This document shows positions 23,965-30,537 of a stretch of 32,148 nt of DNA, piece after piece. The notes below the pieces were generated by a model. The model had not been told where the DNA came from. It ran no database searches and saw only the letters and a list, made by a program, of their open reading frames with translations. A program made the position numbers and the translations under genes. Location: the NCBI GenBank assembly GCA_002452095.1, contig DKEG01000057.1:1-32148 (forward strand), given 5' to 3'. The first letter of the stretch is position 1. The number at the start of each line of letters is the position of its first letter. The stretch is from Bacteroidales bacterium UBA6828 (GTDB taxonomy: Bacteria > Bacteroidota > Bacteroidia > Bacteroidales > Paludibacteraceae).

Positions 23965-25467
23965 ATGGATTTATTGTTATTTGATGACATAACGCAAGAT
24001 ATTGATGCTTGGAAGGTAGCAGAATTTTCTGCTGAAAACAAGTGCCGACAAGAAGAACGATTAGCATTGGAGAATCGTTATTGGGGCATCACAGAAGTTA
24101 CTGACAAATTTAATCGTCAATCTGTGAGTTATCAGTTAAGCAAAAAAGACTGCATACATGGATGGCTAAAATACAAGGAGGGATTTTCTGCGGCTTTGGT
24201 TCGGCAATTGCTAACCAATTTTGGTATATCAAAAGGCGATTTAGTGATTGATCCTTTTATGGGTTCTGGAACTACTGCACTTGTTTCTACACTCGCAGGC
24301 ATTAATAGCATCGGTTATGACATTTTACCAATGTCTAAAATCTCAATTACAGCCAAATCAAACATATATAAGTATAGTATTCAGGAATTGAAAAGTATTC
24401 TTAAATTGTTTGAGAGCGAAGAATTGCCGAAAAATTATAGTGGCAAAAGCCCAGCCTTAAGTATCACAGAAGGTGCGTATCCCCTAGAGACAGACAAGCA
24501 ACTTGCCTATTATACAGAGTGGTTTGAAAATTCCCATTTTTCAGAAGAGGCAAAGATTTTAATCAAATTATGTTGTCTCAATACATTAGAACGTATTAGT
24601 TATTGTGCAAAAGATGGGCAATACCTTCGGTGGGATATTCGTAGCCCTAAGATGGTAGAAGCAAATAAAGAAAGAGCGGCAAAAGGGAAACGTCCAATTG
24701 TTGTTGAATTAAACAAAGGGATTCTACCTGATTTCAAGACAGCAATGATTGAAGAACTCTGTAAAGTGATAACAGATATAGAGGACATACAAGCAAAAAA
24801 CGGTGCGTCTGAGATGGCAACGACCACCTTTATAGAGGGAAGTTCTTTGTTTGAAATGACACAACTGCCAAGCAATATATTATCCGCATGTATCTCTTCT
24901 CCACCCTACTGCAACAGATATGATTATACACGCACATATGCTCTTGAGTTAGCGTATTTAGGAGTAGATAAAGATCGTTTTAACCGATTGCGGCAAGATT
25001 TATTGTCATGTACAGTTGAGAATAAACCTAAAATTGAAGCAATACAGAGCCACTACGAAACTATAAAACGTTCCGAAGATTTTCACCGCATATTGAATAT
25101 TGCTCGTAATAATCCGGTACTACAAGAAATAAATACAGCACTTATGCAGCGGAGCAAATGGGGCGAAATAAATAATAATGGTGTATTGAAGATGGTGGAT
25201 GGATATTTTACGGAACTTACTTTCCTGTTTGCCGAACTATATCGAACTTGTAAAGCAGGAGCGAAAGTGGCTTTTGTGAATGATAATGTACGCTATGCAG
25301 GAGAGGTTATACCAGTGGATTTTTTAACAACCTATTTGGCCGAACAAATTGGATTTAAACCTTTGAAGGTATATACACTAAGGCAACAAAAAGGAAATAG
25401 CAGTCAACAAATGAAAAAATATGGTCGTATTGCTTTGCGTAAGAGCATTACAATATGGGAAAAATAG
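23965..25467 (+). CDS. Type II DNA methyltransferase (SPPY type, AvaI/BsoBI-like partner)
   Basis: DNA methyltransferase of 500 residues, partner of the preceding nuclease and presumably protecting the same site (CYCGRG inferred from the nuclease). The S-adenosylmethionine-binding motif I DPFMGSGTT is at about 96-104 and the catalytic motif IV SPPY at 312-315. SPPY is most typical of N4-cytosine methyltransferases. The order motif I - long insert - motif IV is alpha-like. The frame is intact, so protection should persist although the nuclease is frameshifted. The start could also be the ATG at 23941, overlapping the nuclease gene by 19 bp; I chose 23965, 5 bp after the nuclease stop. The cassette is clearly more AT-rich than the flanking waaA and tsaD genes, suggesting horizontal acquisition. 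Confidence 0.93.
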   Translation: MDLLLFDDITQDIDAWKVAEFSAENKCRQEERLALENRYWGITEVTDKFNRQSVSYQLSKKDCIHGWLKYKEGFSAALVRQLLTNFGISKGDLVIDPFMGSGTTALVSTLAGINSIGYDILPMSKISITAKSNIYKYSIQELKSILKLFESEELPKNYSGKSPALSITEGAYPLETDKQLAYYTEWFENSHFSEEAKILIKLCCLNTLERISYCAKDGQYLRWDIRSPKMVEANKERAAKGKRPIVVELNKGILPDFKTAMIEELCKVITDIEDIQAKNGASEMATTTFIEGSSLFEMTQLPSNILSACISSPPYCNRYDYTRTYALELAYLGVDKDRFNRLRQDLLSCTVENKPKIEAIQSHYETIKRSEDFHRILNIARNNPVLQEINTALMQRSKWGEINNNGVLKMVDGYFTELTFLFAELYRTCKAGAKVAFVNDNVRYAGEVIPVDFLTTYLAEQIGFKPLKVYTLRQQKGNSSQQMKKYGRIALRKSITIWEK

Positions 25468-25614
25468 CGAAAATAAAGTTTTCAAAAAAGGTTAATAGTT
25501 GTTTGTTTATCAATGATATTGACAACGGATTAACGATTAACAGATTCTTAGAATAATATTTTTAATAGTTCTTTAATGGTCATTAATGGAGAAAAGAAAA
25601 ATTAAGAACGGATT

Positions 25615-26697
25615 ATGGAGAAAAGTACAGTCATTCTGGCAATAGAATCAAGTTGCGACGATACCTCGTCGGCAGTGATCAAAGACGGTATCCTGCTGAG
25701 CAACGTCATCGCCTCGCAGAAAGTACACGAGGAGTACGGCGGTGTGGTACCCGAATTGGCAAGCCGTGCGCACCAACTCAATATAGTACCCGTGGTGGAT
25801 ACGGCGTTGAAGCGTGCGGGGGTGGACAAGTCGGAGTTGTCGGCTATCGCGTTTACGCGCGGTCCGGGGCTGCTCGGCAGCCTGCTGGTCGGCACCTCTT
25901 TTGCCAAAGGGCTTGCTCTCTCGCTGGGTATTCCGCTCATTGATGTCAACCACCTGCAGGGGCATGTGCTGGCGCATTTCGTCGAACCGTCGGAGGCACT
26001 CAAAGCCGCCACCCCGAGTATGGCGGGCGTGGAGATCAAGCACCCCTCTTTCCCGTTCCTGTGTCTGCTCGTCAGCGGCGGCAACAGCCAGATTATACTC
26101 GTCAAAGCCTACAACGATATGCAGATCATCGGGCAGACCATCGACGACGCAGCGGGCGAAGCCTTCGACAAGTGCGCCAAGGTGCTGGGCTTGCCCTATC
26201 CGGGCGGTCCGTGGATAGACAAACTTGCCAAGCAGGGCGATCCGTCGGTCTATCATTTTGCCAAGCCAAACATCTCCGGCTACGACTATTCATTCTCCGG
26301 ACTGAAGACCTCTTTCCTCTATACGCTGCGCGATATGATGCGTGCCGAGCAGGTGGATTCGGTGGACGCACTGGCAGAGCGTGTGCCGATGTTGCGGGAG
26401 AACCTCTGCGCCGCCCTGCAACAGACCGTTATCGATATTCTGATGAAAAAACTCAAGAAAGCGGCTTTCGACCTCGGCGTGCGCCAAGTGGCGGTTGCCG
26501 GCGGCGTAAGTGCCAACAGCGGTCTGCGCCAAGCCTTCGTGGACTATGGCAAGAAATACGGCTGGCAGGTGTTTATTCCGCCTTTCTCGTTTACGACCGA
26601 CAATGCCGCTATGGTCTGCCAGGCAGGCTATTTCAAGTACCTTGACCGCGATTTCTGCCCTCTCGACCTTGTCCCCTACGCCAAAACGCAAATTTAA
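25615..26697 (+). CDS. tsaD: tRNA N6-threonylcarbamoyladenosine synthase subunit TsaD
   Basis: Catalytic subunit transferring the threonylcarbamoyl group to A37 of ANN-decoding tRNAs, working with TsaB, TsaE and TsaC. Length 360. The opening ILAIESSCDDTSSAVI, the ASRAHQ segment, the metal-binding HxxxH at His113/His117 (VNHLQGHVLAHF), LLVSGGNSQIILV and TIDDAAGEAFDKCAK are all diagnostic. The C-terminal VAGGVSANSGLR and TTDNAAM complete the nucleotide-binding fold. It begins 147 bp after the methyltransferase gene; that spacer is AT-rich with no recognisable terminator or promoter. GC content returns to the level of the other chromosomal genes here. Confidence 0.98.
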   Translation: MEKSTVILAIESSCDDTSSAVIKDGILLSNVIASQKVHEEYGGVVPELASRAHQLNIVPVVDTALKRAGVDKSELSAIAFTRGPGLLGSLLVGTSFAKGLALSLGIPLIDVNHLQGHVLAHFVEPSEALKAATPSMAGVEIKHPSFPFLCLLVSGGNSQIILVKAYNDMQIIGQTIDDAAGEAFDKCAKVLGLPYPGGPWIDKLAKQGDPSVYHFAKPNISGYDYSFSGLKTSFLYTLRDMMRAEQVDSVDALAERVPMLRENLCAALQQTVIDILMKKLKKAAFDLGVRQVAVAGGVSANSGLRQAFVDYGKKYGWQVFIPPFSFTTDNAAMVCQAGYFKYLDRDFCPLDLVPYAKTQI

Positions 26698-26711
26698 TGC
26701 GTAATGAAAAA

Positions 26712-26744
26712 GTCTGGTGGATGTCTGGTGGATGTCTGGTGGAT
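26712..26744. repeat. Three perfect tandem copies of GTCTGGTGGAT
   Basis: Units at 26712-26722, 26723-26733 and 26734-26744 are identical 11-mers. They lie 14 bp after the tsaD stop. The rest of the 142-bp spacer to 26840 shows no clear signal. Confidence 0.9.
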
Positions 26745-26839
26745 AGCCCATAGAAAGAATGAGGAATTAATGGTTAATTCACGGCTGATTATATGTTCCT
26801 GAAATAAAATAATTACACAACTATTAACGTTCTAAAAAT

Positions 26840-27409
26840 ATGCCCACCCGCCAGCAAATACGTTCCGCCCTCGCACCCTATCTTGACATTATCATTTTTG
26901 TCGTTACCCTACTGGTGGCGAACTATTTCTGGAAGTTCACCGTCTATGGCGACGAGGGCGATACGCTGGTTACGTGGTTCGGACTGAACATCACTGCGCC
27001 CTTTGATTTTCTCGCACGCCACATCACCCGCGAAGTCTATTGGCTCATCGGTCTTTTCCGCGACACCTGCACCCTGGCAAGCCCCACCTCCTACTATTTC
27101 GATTCGGGTGTCGGCACCAATATCGTTTGGAGTTGCACCCCGCTCAAGCAGTCGTTTATCTGGCTTTGTCTATTGCTCACCACCCGCGGCGGATGGAAAC
27201 ATAAGATATGGTATATTCCGCTCGGATGGGTGTGTATCTATATATTCAATCTCCTGCGTATCTTTGCCATTTCGCTGCTGACCGAGTTCCACCCCGAGTG
27301 GTTCGAGTTGCTCCATACCTACATCTTCAAGTGGCTGTTCTATGGTATGATGTTTCTCCTCTGGCTCCTATTCACCGACAAAGTCCGCTATATCGGCAAA
27401 GCCAAATAG
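26840..27409 (+). CDS. Exosortase/archaeosortase-family integral membrane protein
   Basis: Polytopic membrane protein of 189 residues with five or six hydrophobic segments. It carries the exosortase catalytic triad in order and spacing: Cys99 in WSCTPLKQ, Arg140 in FNLLRIF and His159 in LLHTYIFK. Exosortases are proposed transpeptidases that process proteins with a C-terminal PEP-CTERM-like sorting signal. The small size resembles the compact Bacteroidota exosortases (XrtF type), but a subfamily cannot be assigned. No substrate with such a signal was recognised in the window; the next gene product has an N-terminal signal peptide but ends in NTDGFGLALKF, not a typical sorting signal. A possible weak terminator (27454-27483) follows. 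Confidence 0.82.
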   Translation: MPTRQQIRSALAPYLDIIIFVVTLLVANYFWKFTVYGDEGDTLVTWFGLNITAPFDFLARHITREVYWLIGLFRDTCTLASPTSYYFDSGVGTNIVWSCTPLKQSFIWLCLLLTTRGGWKHKIWYIPLGWVCIYIFNLLRIFAISLLTEFHPEWFELLHTYIFKWLFYGMMFLLWLLFTDKVRYIGKAK

Positions 27410-27453
27410 TTCTTTGGCCTTTGCCCTCAAAAAGTACTTTTGTTAAGAATAAT

Positions 27454-27484
27454 CGTCCGCTTGTTTTTATCAGGACGGCTTTTG
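27454..27484 (+). terminator. Candidate terminator of the exosortase gene
   Basis: CGTCC (27454-27458) pairs with GGACG (27473-27477) around a 14-bp AT-rich loop, followed by GCTTTTG. The stem is short; an origin as a terminator is suggested mainly by position. Confidence 0.4.
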
Positions 27485-27515
27485 TTGCATATCTCAAAAT
27501 AAAACACTACCTTTG
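27485..27515 (+). promoter_or_regulatory. Bacteroidota-type promoter upstream of the unknown exported protein
   Basis: TTG at 27485-27487, a 20-bp spacer, then the -7 box TACCTTTG at 27508-27515 (consensus TAnnTTTG). The ATG at 27537 is 21 bp downstream, which supports that start over the in-frame ATG at 27513. Confidence 0.65.
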
Positions 27516-27536
27516 CCGCATAAAATCAACTGCTAT

Positions 27537-28322
27537 ATGAAACGTTTCACCCTGACTATACTCTGTGCCGTCCTGGCACTCGGTGCTATGGCGCAAGACA
27601 TCATCGTTACCACCGATGCCGAGCGTATCAATGCCAAGATCGTGGAGATCTCTTCCTATGACATCTTATACAAACAAGCCTCCGACCTCGACGGTCCTAC
27701 CACACGCCTTCCGCTCTCCAACATCGTATCCATCCTCTTTGAGGATGGGCGGGTCTCGGTCTTCAACAACGACCTCAAGAACCCTGCGCTGTACGACAAG
27801 GTAGTGCGCCAGCCGCTGTTGCCGGGTGTGATTACCAAGCAGAAGAAAACCTATTTCCTCACCGAGGACACACAGGTAACAAAGATGAGCGAGGAAGCCT
27901 ATCTGAAATTTATTGAAAACAACTGTCCTGAGGCGTGGCAAAGTTACCGGCGCGGTGAGCGTTGCTGGTCGCTCGGTTGGCGTTTCTTCGGTGCCGGATG
28001 GTGCCTTGAAGCAGTGGGTATCCCCGTGTTTTTTGTCGGACTTAAATTGCAGAACAAAGGTCAGGGCGACGACCCGAACAGCAACTACGGAATGGGTATG
28101 TCGCTGGCGGGTGTTATTATGATGGCGGGCGGCGGCGTATGCGAGGTGGCGTCTATACCGCTTCTCTCCGTGGGCAGCAACAAACGCCGCAAATCGTATG
28201 AGGTGTACAACAACTGCTACTATCTGCAGCACCCCATCAGTGAGAAAAAGGAAACCGCAGCACCCGTCTCGCTCCATCTGCAAGCCAACACCGACGGCTT
28301 CGGTCTGGCTCTGAAATTCTAA
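27537..28322 (+). CDS. Exported protein of unknown function with two C-terminal hydrophobic segments
   Basis: A 261-residue protein that I do not recognise beyond a general Bacteroidota type. It begins with a Sec signal peptide (MKRFTLTILCAVLALGAMA, cleavage likely after AMA or AMAQ). Next comes a small beta-rich domain, DIIVTTDAERINAKIVEISSYDILYK ... RLPLSNIVSILFEDGRVSVFN, a pattern common at the start of short exported Bacteroidota proteins. A Lys/Glu-rich middle follows, then two glycine-rich hydrophobic stretches (FFGAGWCLEAVGIPVFFVG and MGMSLAGVIMMAGGGVCEVASIPLL) that could be membrane segments. It ends in a polar tail. Its promoter at 27485-27515 supports the chosen start and transcription separate from the exosortase gene. 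A hairpin terminator follows. Confidence 0.8.
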   Translation: MKRFTLTILCAVLALGAMAQDIIVTTDAERINAKIVEISSYDILYKQASDLDGPTTRLPLSNIVSILFEDGRVSVFNNDLKNPALYDKVVRQPLLPGVITKQKKTYFLTEDTQVTKMSEEAYLKFIENNCPEAWQSYRRGERCWSLGWRFFGAGWCLEAVGIPVFFVGLKLQNKGQGDDPNSNYGMGMSLAGVIMMAGGGVCEVASIPLLSVGSNKRRKSYEVYNNCYYLQHPISEKKETAAPVSLHLQANTDGFGLALKF

Positions 28323-28356
28323 CACACACCTAATATGTACAAAAAACAGAACATAA

Positions 28357-28391
28357 AAAGAGACTGCCTTCATTTGTTAGACAGTCTCTTT
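28357..28391 (+). terminator. Hairpin terminator after the unknown exported protein
   Basis: AAAGAGACTG (28357-28366) pairs perfectly with CAGTCTCTTT (28382-28391), a 10-bp stem with a 15-base loop, A-rich on the left and T-rich on the right. It lies 34 bp after the stop codon. The symmetric A/T flanks would let it work in both directions. Confidence 0.7.
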
Positions 28392-28427
28392 CTGTATATC
28401 GTTTCTCTGTAAAAATACTATATAGTC

Positions 28428-28454
28428 GGGGACGCGGACGCCTTGTCCGCGGTC
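28428..28454 (+). repeat. Dispersed 27-bp palindromic element (second copy of 6495-6521)
   Basis: Starts GGGGACGCGGACGCC and matches the reverse complement of 6495-6521 at 24 of 27 positions. Two of the three differences form a compensatory G-C to A-T change in the stem and the third gives a G-T pair. A further 6-bp hairpin, CAAGTC-GTCA-GACTTG, adjoins it (28454-28469). Confidence 0.8.
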
Positions 28455-28558
28455 AAGTCGTCAGACTTGCTTGTTTTTCCTGTGGTCTTTATGACTTGGT
28501 TGTCAACCTCTTATATATTTGAATATATTTGGTTTCATTTTTCATATATTTGTTTTCC

Positions 28559-28584
28559 AAGCGCGGCACATATTGCGCCGCAAG
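28559..28584. repeat. 26-bp dispersed palindromic element, copy 2
   Basis: Reverse complement of 13660-13685 with two differences. Arms GCGGCAC and GCGCCGC pair with one G-T. It lies 29 bp past the stop of the radical SAM gene on that gene's downstream side, as copy 1 lies just past the DoxX-like gene. Confidence 0.8.
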
Positions 28585-28612
28585 ACAGGTTTTGCAAGTT
28601 TTGTTTTTATAA

Positions 28613-29269
28613 CTATTTGCCGTTTTGTTCCCGGTTGCGTATCTTGTAGGTCAGCCGGTCGAAATGCGTCAGCCCCATCGCCTGCAAGTCGGCAATGCTT
28701 TTCTCCACCTCGTCGGCGGTGTTATATTCTGGTATGAGCGGTACGCGCACAAAGATATCGTCCGCCCTGCCCTTTTCTATCAGCCACCGCAGATTTGCCA
28801 ACACGCGCTCATTGCCACAACGGGTATAGCGTTGATAGATAGCAGGATTCATATCCTTTACGTCCACTATGAAATGCTGCGCAAACGGCTCCACACGAGC
28901 AAGATCCTCTTGCGGCACATTGAGCGAGGTCTCTATCTGTATCGTCCATTCGGGCGGGCATACTTCGTGAAAACGGGCAATAAAACGGCTTTGCAGCAGC
29001 GGTTCGCCGCCGCCGAAAGTGATCCCCCCGTGCGTGGCAAGGAAATCAAGATTGTCCTCCATTGTTTTTTCCACCAACTGCTCTGCCGTATAGCGTTTGC
29101 GCGGACGCTTGGTATCAATGGCAAAGAGATTGACGCAAAACTCGCAGCGCAACGGACAGCCCTGAAAGATGACCAACGTGCGTACGCCGTCGCCGCCCAA
29201 CAGGATGCGGTGGCGTGATATAGCGGCTATCGGAGCCGTCAGTTCCTCTCTGATTTGTGTTTCGTCCAT
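28613..29269 (-). CDS. Radical SAM activating-enzyme-like protein (glycyl-radical or anaerobic NTP-reductase activase type)
   Basis: Radical SAM protein of 218 residues. The [4Fe-4S] motif CPLRCEFC is CX3CX2C at residues 38, 42 and 45, followed by the SAM-binding GGGEPLL at 86-92. The opening (LLGGDGVRTLVIFQGCPLRC) and small size match activases of glycyl-radical enzymes (pyruvate formate-lyase or anaerobic ribonucleotide reductase activators). No glycyl-radical partner lies next to it, so the target is unknown. The frame runs upstream to 29311. I chose the ATG at 29269 because a strong promoter (TTTG-N20-TATCTTTG, 29289-29320) sits just upstream of it and overlaps the longer start, making the mRNA leader only about 10-15 bases. 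Confidence 0.93.
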   Translation of the reverse strand: MDETQIREELTAPIAAISRHRILLGGDGVRTLVIFQGCPLRCEFCVNLFAIDTKRPRKRYTAEQLVEKTMEDNLDFLATHGGITFGGGEPLLQSRFIARFHEVCPPEWTIQIETSLNVPQEDLARVEPFAQHFIVDVKDMNPAIYQRYTRCGNERVLANLRWLIEKGRADDIFVRVPLIPEYNTADEVEKSIADLQAMGLTHFDRLTYKIRNREQNGK

Positions 29270-29288
29270 AGTACATTCATTTTGTGCG

Positions 29289-29320
29289 CAAAGATACGAC
29301 AATTTGCGCAAACCTGCAAA
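29289..29320 (-). promoter_or_regulatory. Bacteroidota-type promoter of the radical SAM gene
   Basis: On the minus strand TTTG (29320-29317), 20 bp spacer, then TATCTTTG (29296-29289): an exact match to TTTG-N(19-21)-TAnnTTTG. It is the best promoter match in the window. Confidence 0.85.
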
Positions 29321-29391
29321 TAAAGCGGCACTTTTGTTTTGGGGCGAAGTGTCCTATGCCGCAAGCGGCAAGCAAAATAGAGAACACTATG

Positions 29392-29951
29392 TCAGGAAAT
29401 CACTTGCATATATGCCTCGTGTTCGCGGGCAAAGGCGGCTTTGAGGCGGGCAACACATTGCTTCTCCATTGCCCGAATAGCCGTTTCCATAAAAGCATAG
29501 TCTATGGCTCCGTCTGCGGTAATAGGAAGAGAAATGGATTCACGCTGTACTTTCTCCCAAGTGGCTTTGTTGTCATAACCATATTTGTGCTTTATGGCTT
29601 TTTGAATGGCTACTGCAAAATAAACTATGAGTGGTTCGTTTACAGGTTCTTGTTTAGGACGTATCAAATAAGCGTTGTATAAAACACCCGTTTTGTCGGG
29701 TTGCGGATATACATCGCCTGTGGATATGGCACCATCTCCGACAATATCAATACTCATTGAGACGGAATCGAAGTCGCACTCTTTACCATAATACATTATG
29801 CCGTTATTTCCGTGTTTGGCATTCACCAATGGCAAATTGTAAACAGCAGTTCGGGTGGTAGAAACATCTTCTTTTTTGTTGAATTTCTTTCTGATACCCA
29901 ATACCGGTTTTTCAAACAATTCTTGTATTCTGTATTCTTTGCTGCGAATTA
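29392..29951 (-). pseudogene. hsdS: HsdS C-terminal half (second target-recognition domain), out of frame after a G9 run
   Basis: Second half of the type I specificity subunit. It begins VIRSKEYRIQELFEKPVLGIRKKF, the start of a target-recognition domain, and ends with a conserved helical region, ATWEKVQRESISLPITADGAIDYAFMETAIRAMEKQCVARLKAAF. The latter mirrors SWEKVKDLSVFLPTTATGDIDFAFIEERVRELE of the first half. With eight instead of nine G at 29952-29960 the two halves would form one HsdS of about 376 residues. In the sequence as given it has no convincing start of its own. Phase-off state, specificity variant or sequencing indel are the alternatives. Confidence 0.85.
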
Positions 29952-30523
29952 CCCCCCCCCGAAAGATTAGACAATGCTTCGCGTTCTGCGGCAGTCGATG
30001 TGCAATCTTCGAAGCCTGCCGCTTTGAGATAGGCTTCAAGTTCGCGCACACGTTCTTCTTCGAGTTCGCGCACACGCTCCTCGATAAAGGCAAAATCTAT
30101 GTCGCCTGTGGCTGTAGTGGGAAGAAAAACGGATAAGTCCTTAACCTTTTCCCAACTACACATATTGTTATAAGAAAACAGATTTTTCAAGTAAGATAGT
30201 GTGGAAACAAAATATAAACCTATGGTTTCGTTTAATTCAAAATCCTTTGCCGATAATGAAAATACACGTGCGTGCGTAACCATTTTATAGCAATAGGGGT
30301 GGAAATATACGTTGCCGAACATATCAACAGTAACCGTATTGGCATTAAATATCTTCGCATCCACACTACTTTTCCCAATAATGCCATTGTTGGTTGTTCC
30401 TGACGAAATTACGTATTCCCCGACACCGTCAATATGATTTTTCTGTATATCCGTATTGCCATTTGCAGCATCAAACAATTCGCCTATTTTGAAGGGTTTG
30501 TATCCGCCCTCGCAGGTTGACAT
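29912..30523 (-). CDS. hsdS: HsdS N-terminal half (type I R-M specificity subunit), truncated at a G9 run
   Basis: Specificity subunit that directs HsdM (and HsdR) to a bipartite DNA site. As read it makes 203 residues. The first target-recognition domain is YKPFKIGELFDAANGNTDIQ ... SSGTTNNGIIGKSS ... YKMVTHARVFSLSA. A conserved coiled-coil spacer follows (SWEKVKDLSVFLPTT, then VRELEEERVRELEAYL, which includes an eight-residue duplication). After a 9-G run the frame reads GGGNSQQRIQNTRIV and stops. One-domain HsdS proteins can dimerise into a functional specificity subunit in some systems (NgoAV). The ATG at 30523 lies 14 bp after the hsdM stop, in the loop of a perfect 9-bp inverted repeat; the frame is open further upstream into hsdM, but MSTCEGGYKPFKIGELFD is the expected start. 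Confidence 0.9.
   Translation of the reverse strand: MSTCEGGYKPFKIGELFDAANGNTDIQKNHIDGVGEYVISSGTTNNGIIGKSSVDAKIFNANTVTVDMFGNVYFHPYCYKMVTHARVFSLSAKDFELNETIGLYFVSTLSYLKNLFSYNNMCSWEKVKDLSVFLPTTATGDIDFAFIEERVRELEEERVRELEAYLKAAGFEDCTSTAAEREALSNLSGGGNSQQRIQNTRIV
29952..29960 (-). repeat. Poly-G (G9) tract between the two HsdS halves
   Basis: Nine consecutive C on the plus strand. It is the longest G/C homopolymer I noticed in the window. A change of one base switches between a one-domain HsdS (9 G) and a full two-domain HsdS (8 G). Confidence 0.9.
30041..30088 (-). repeat. 24-bp tandem duplication in the HsdS coiled coil
   Basis: TTCGCGCACACG occurs at 30041-30052 and 30065-30076, and the 24-bp units encode the repeated VRELE-EER helix. 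The second unit decays after about 20 bp. Repeats at this place in HsdS set the distance between the two DNA half-sites in EcoR124I-type enzymes. Confidence 0.75.
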
Positions 30524-30534
30524 CGTGCGAGGGC
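30506..30534 (-). promoter_or_regulatory. Inverted repeat enclosing the hsdS start codon
   Basis: GCCCTCGCA (30506-30514) pairs perfectly with TGCGAGGGC (30526-30534). The 11-base loop carries the hsdS ATG (30521-30523 on the minus strand). In mRNA it would place the start codon in a GC-rich hairpin loop; it could instead be a recombination site. Confidence 0.7.
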
Positions 30535-30537
30535 TGT

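Noticed and set aside
28613..29311. Longer start for the radical SAM protein at 29311
   Set aside because: An excellent promoter (29289-29320) overlaps that start, so transcription would begin downstream of it; the ATG at 29269 also gives the normal N-terminus.
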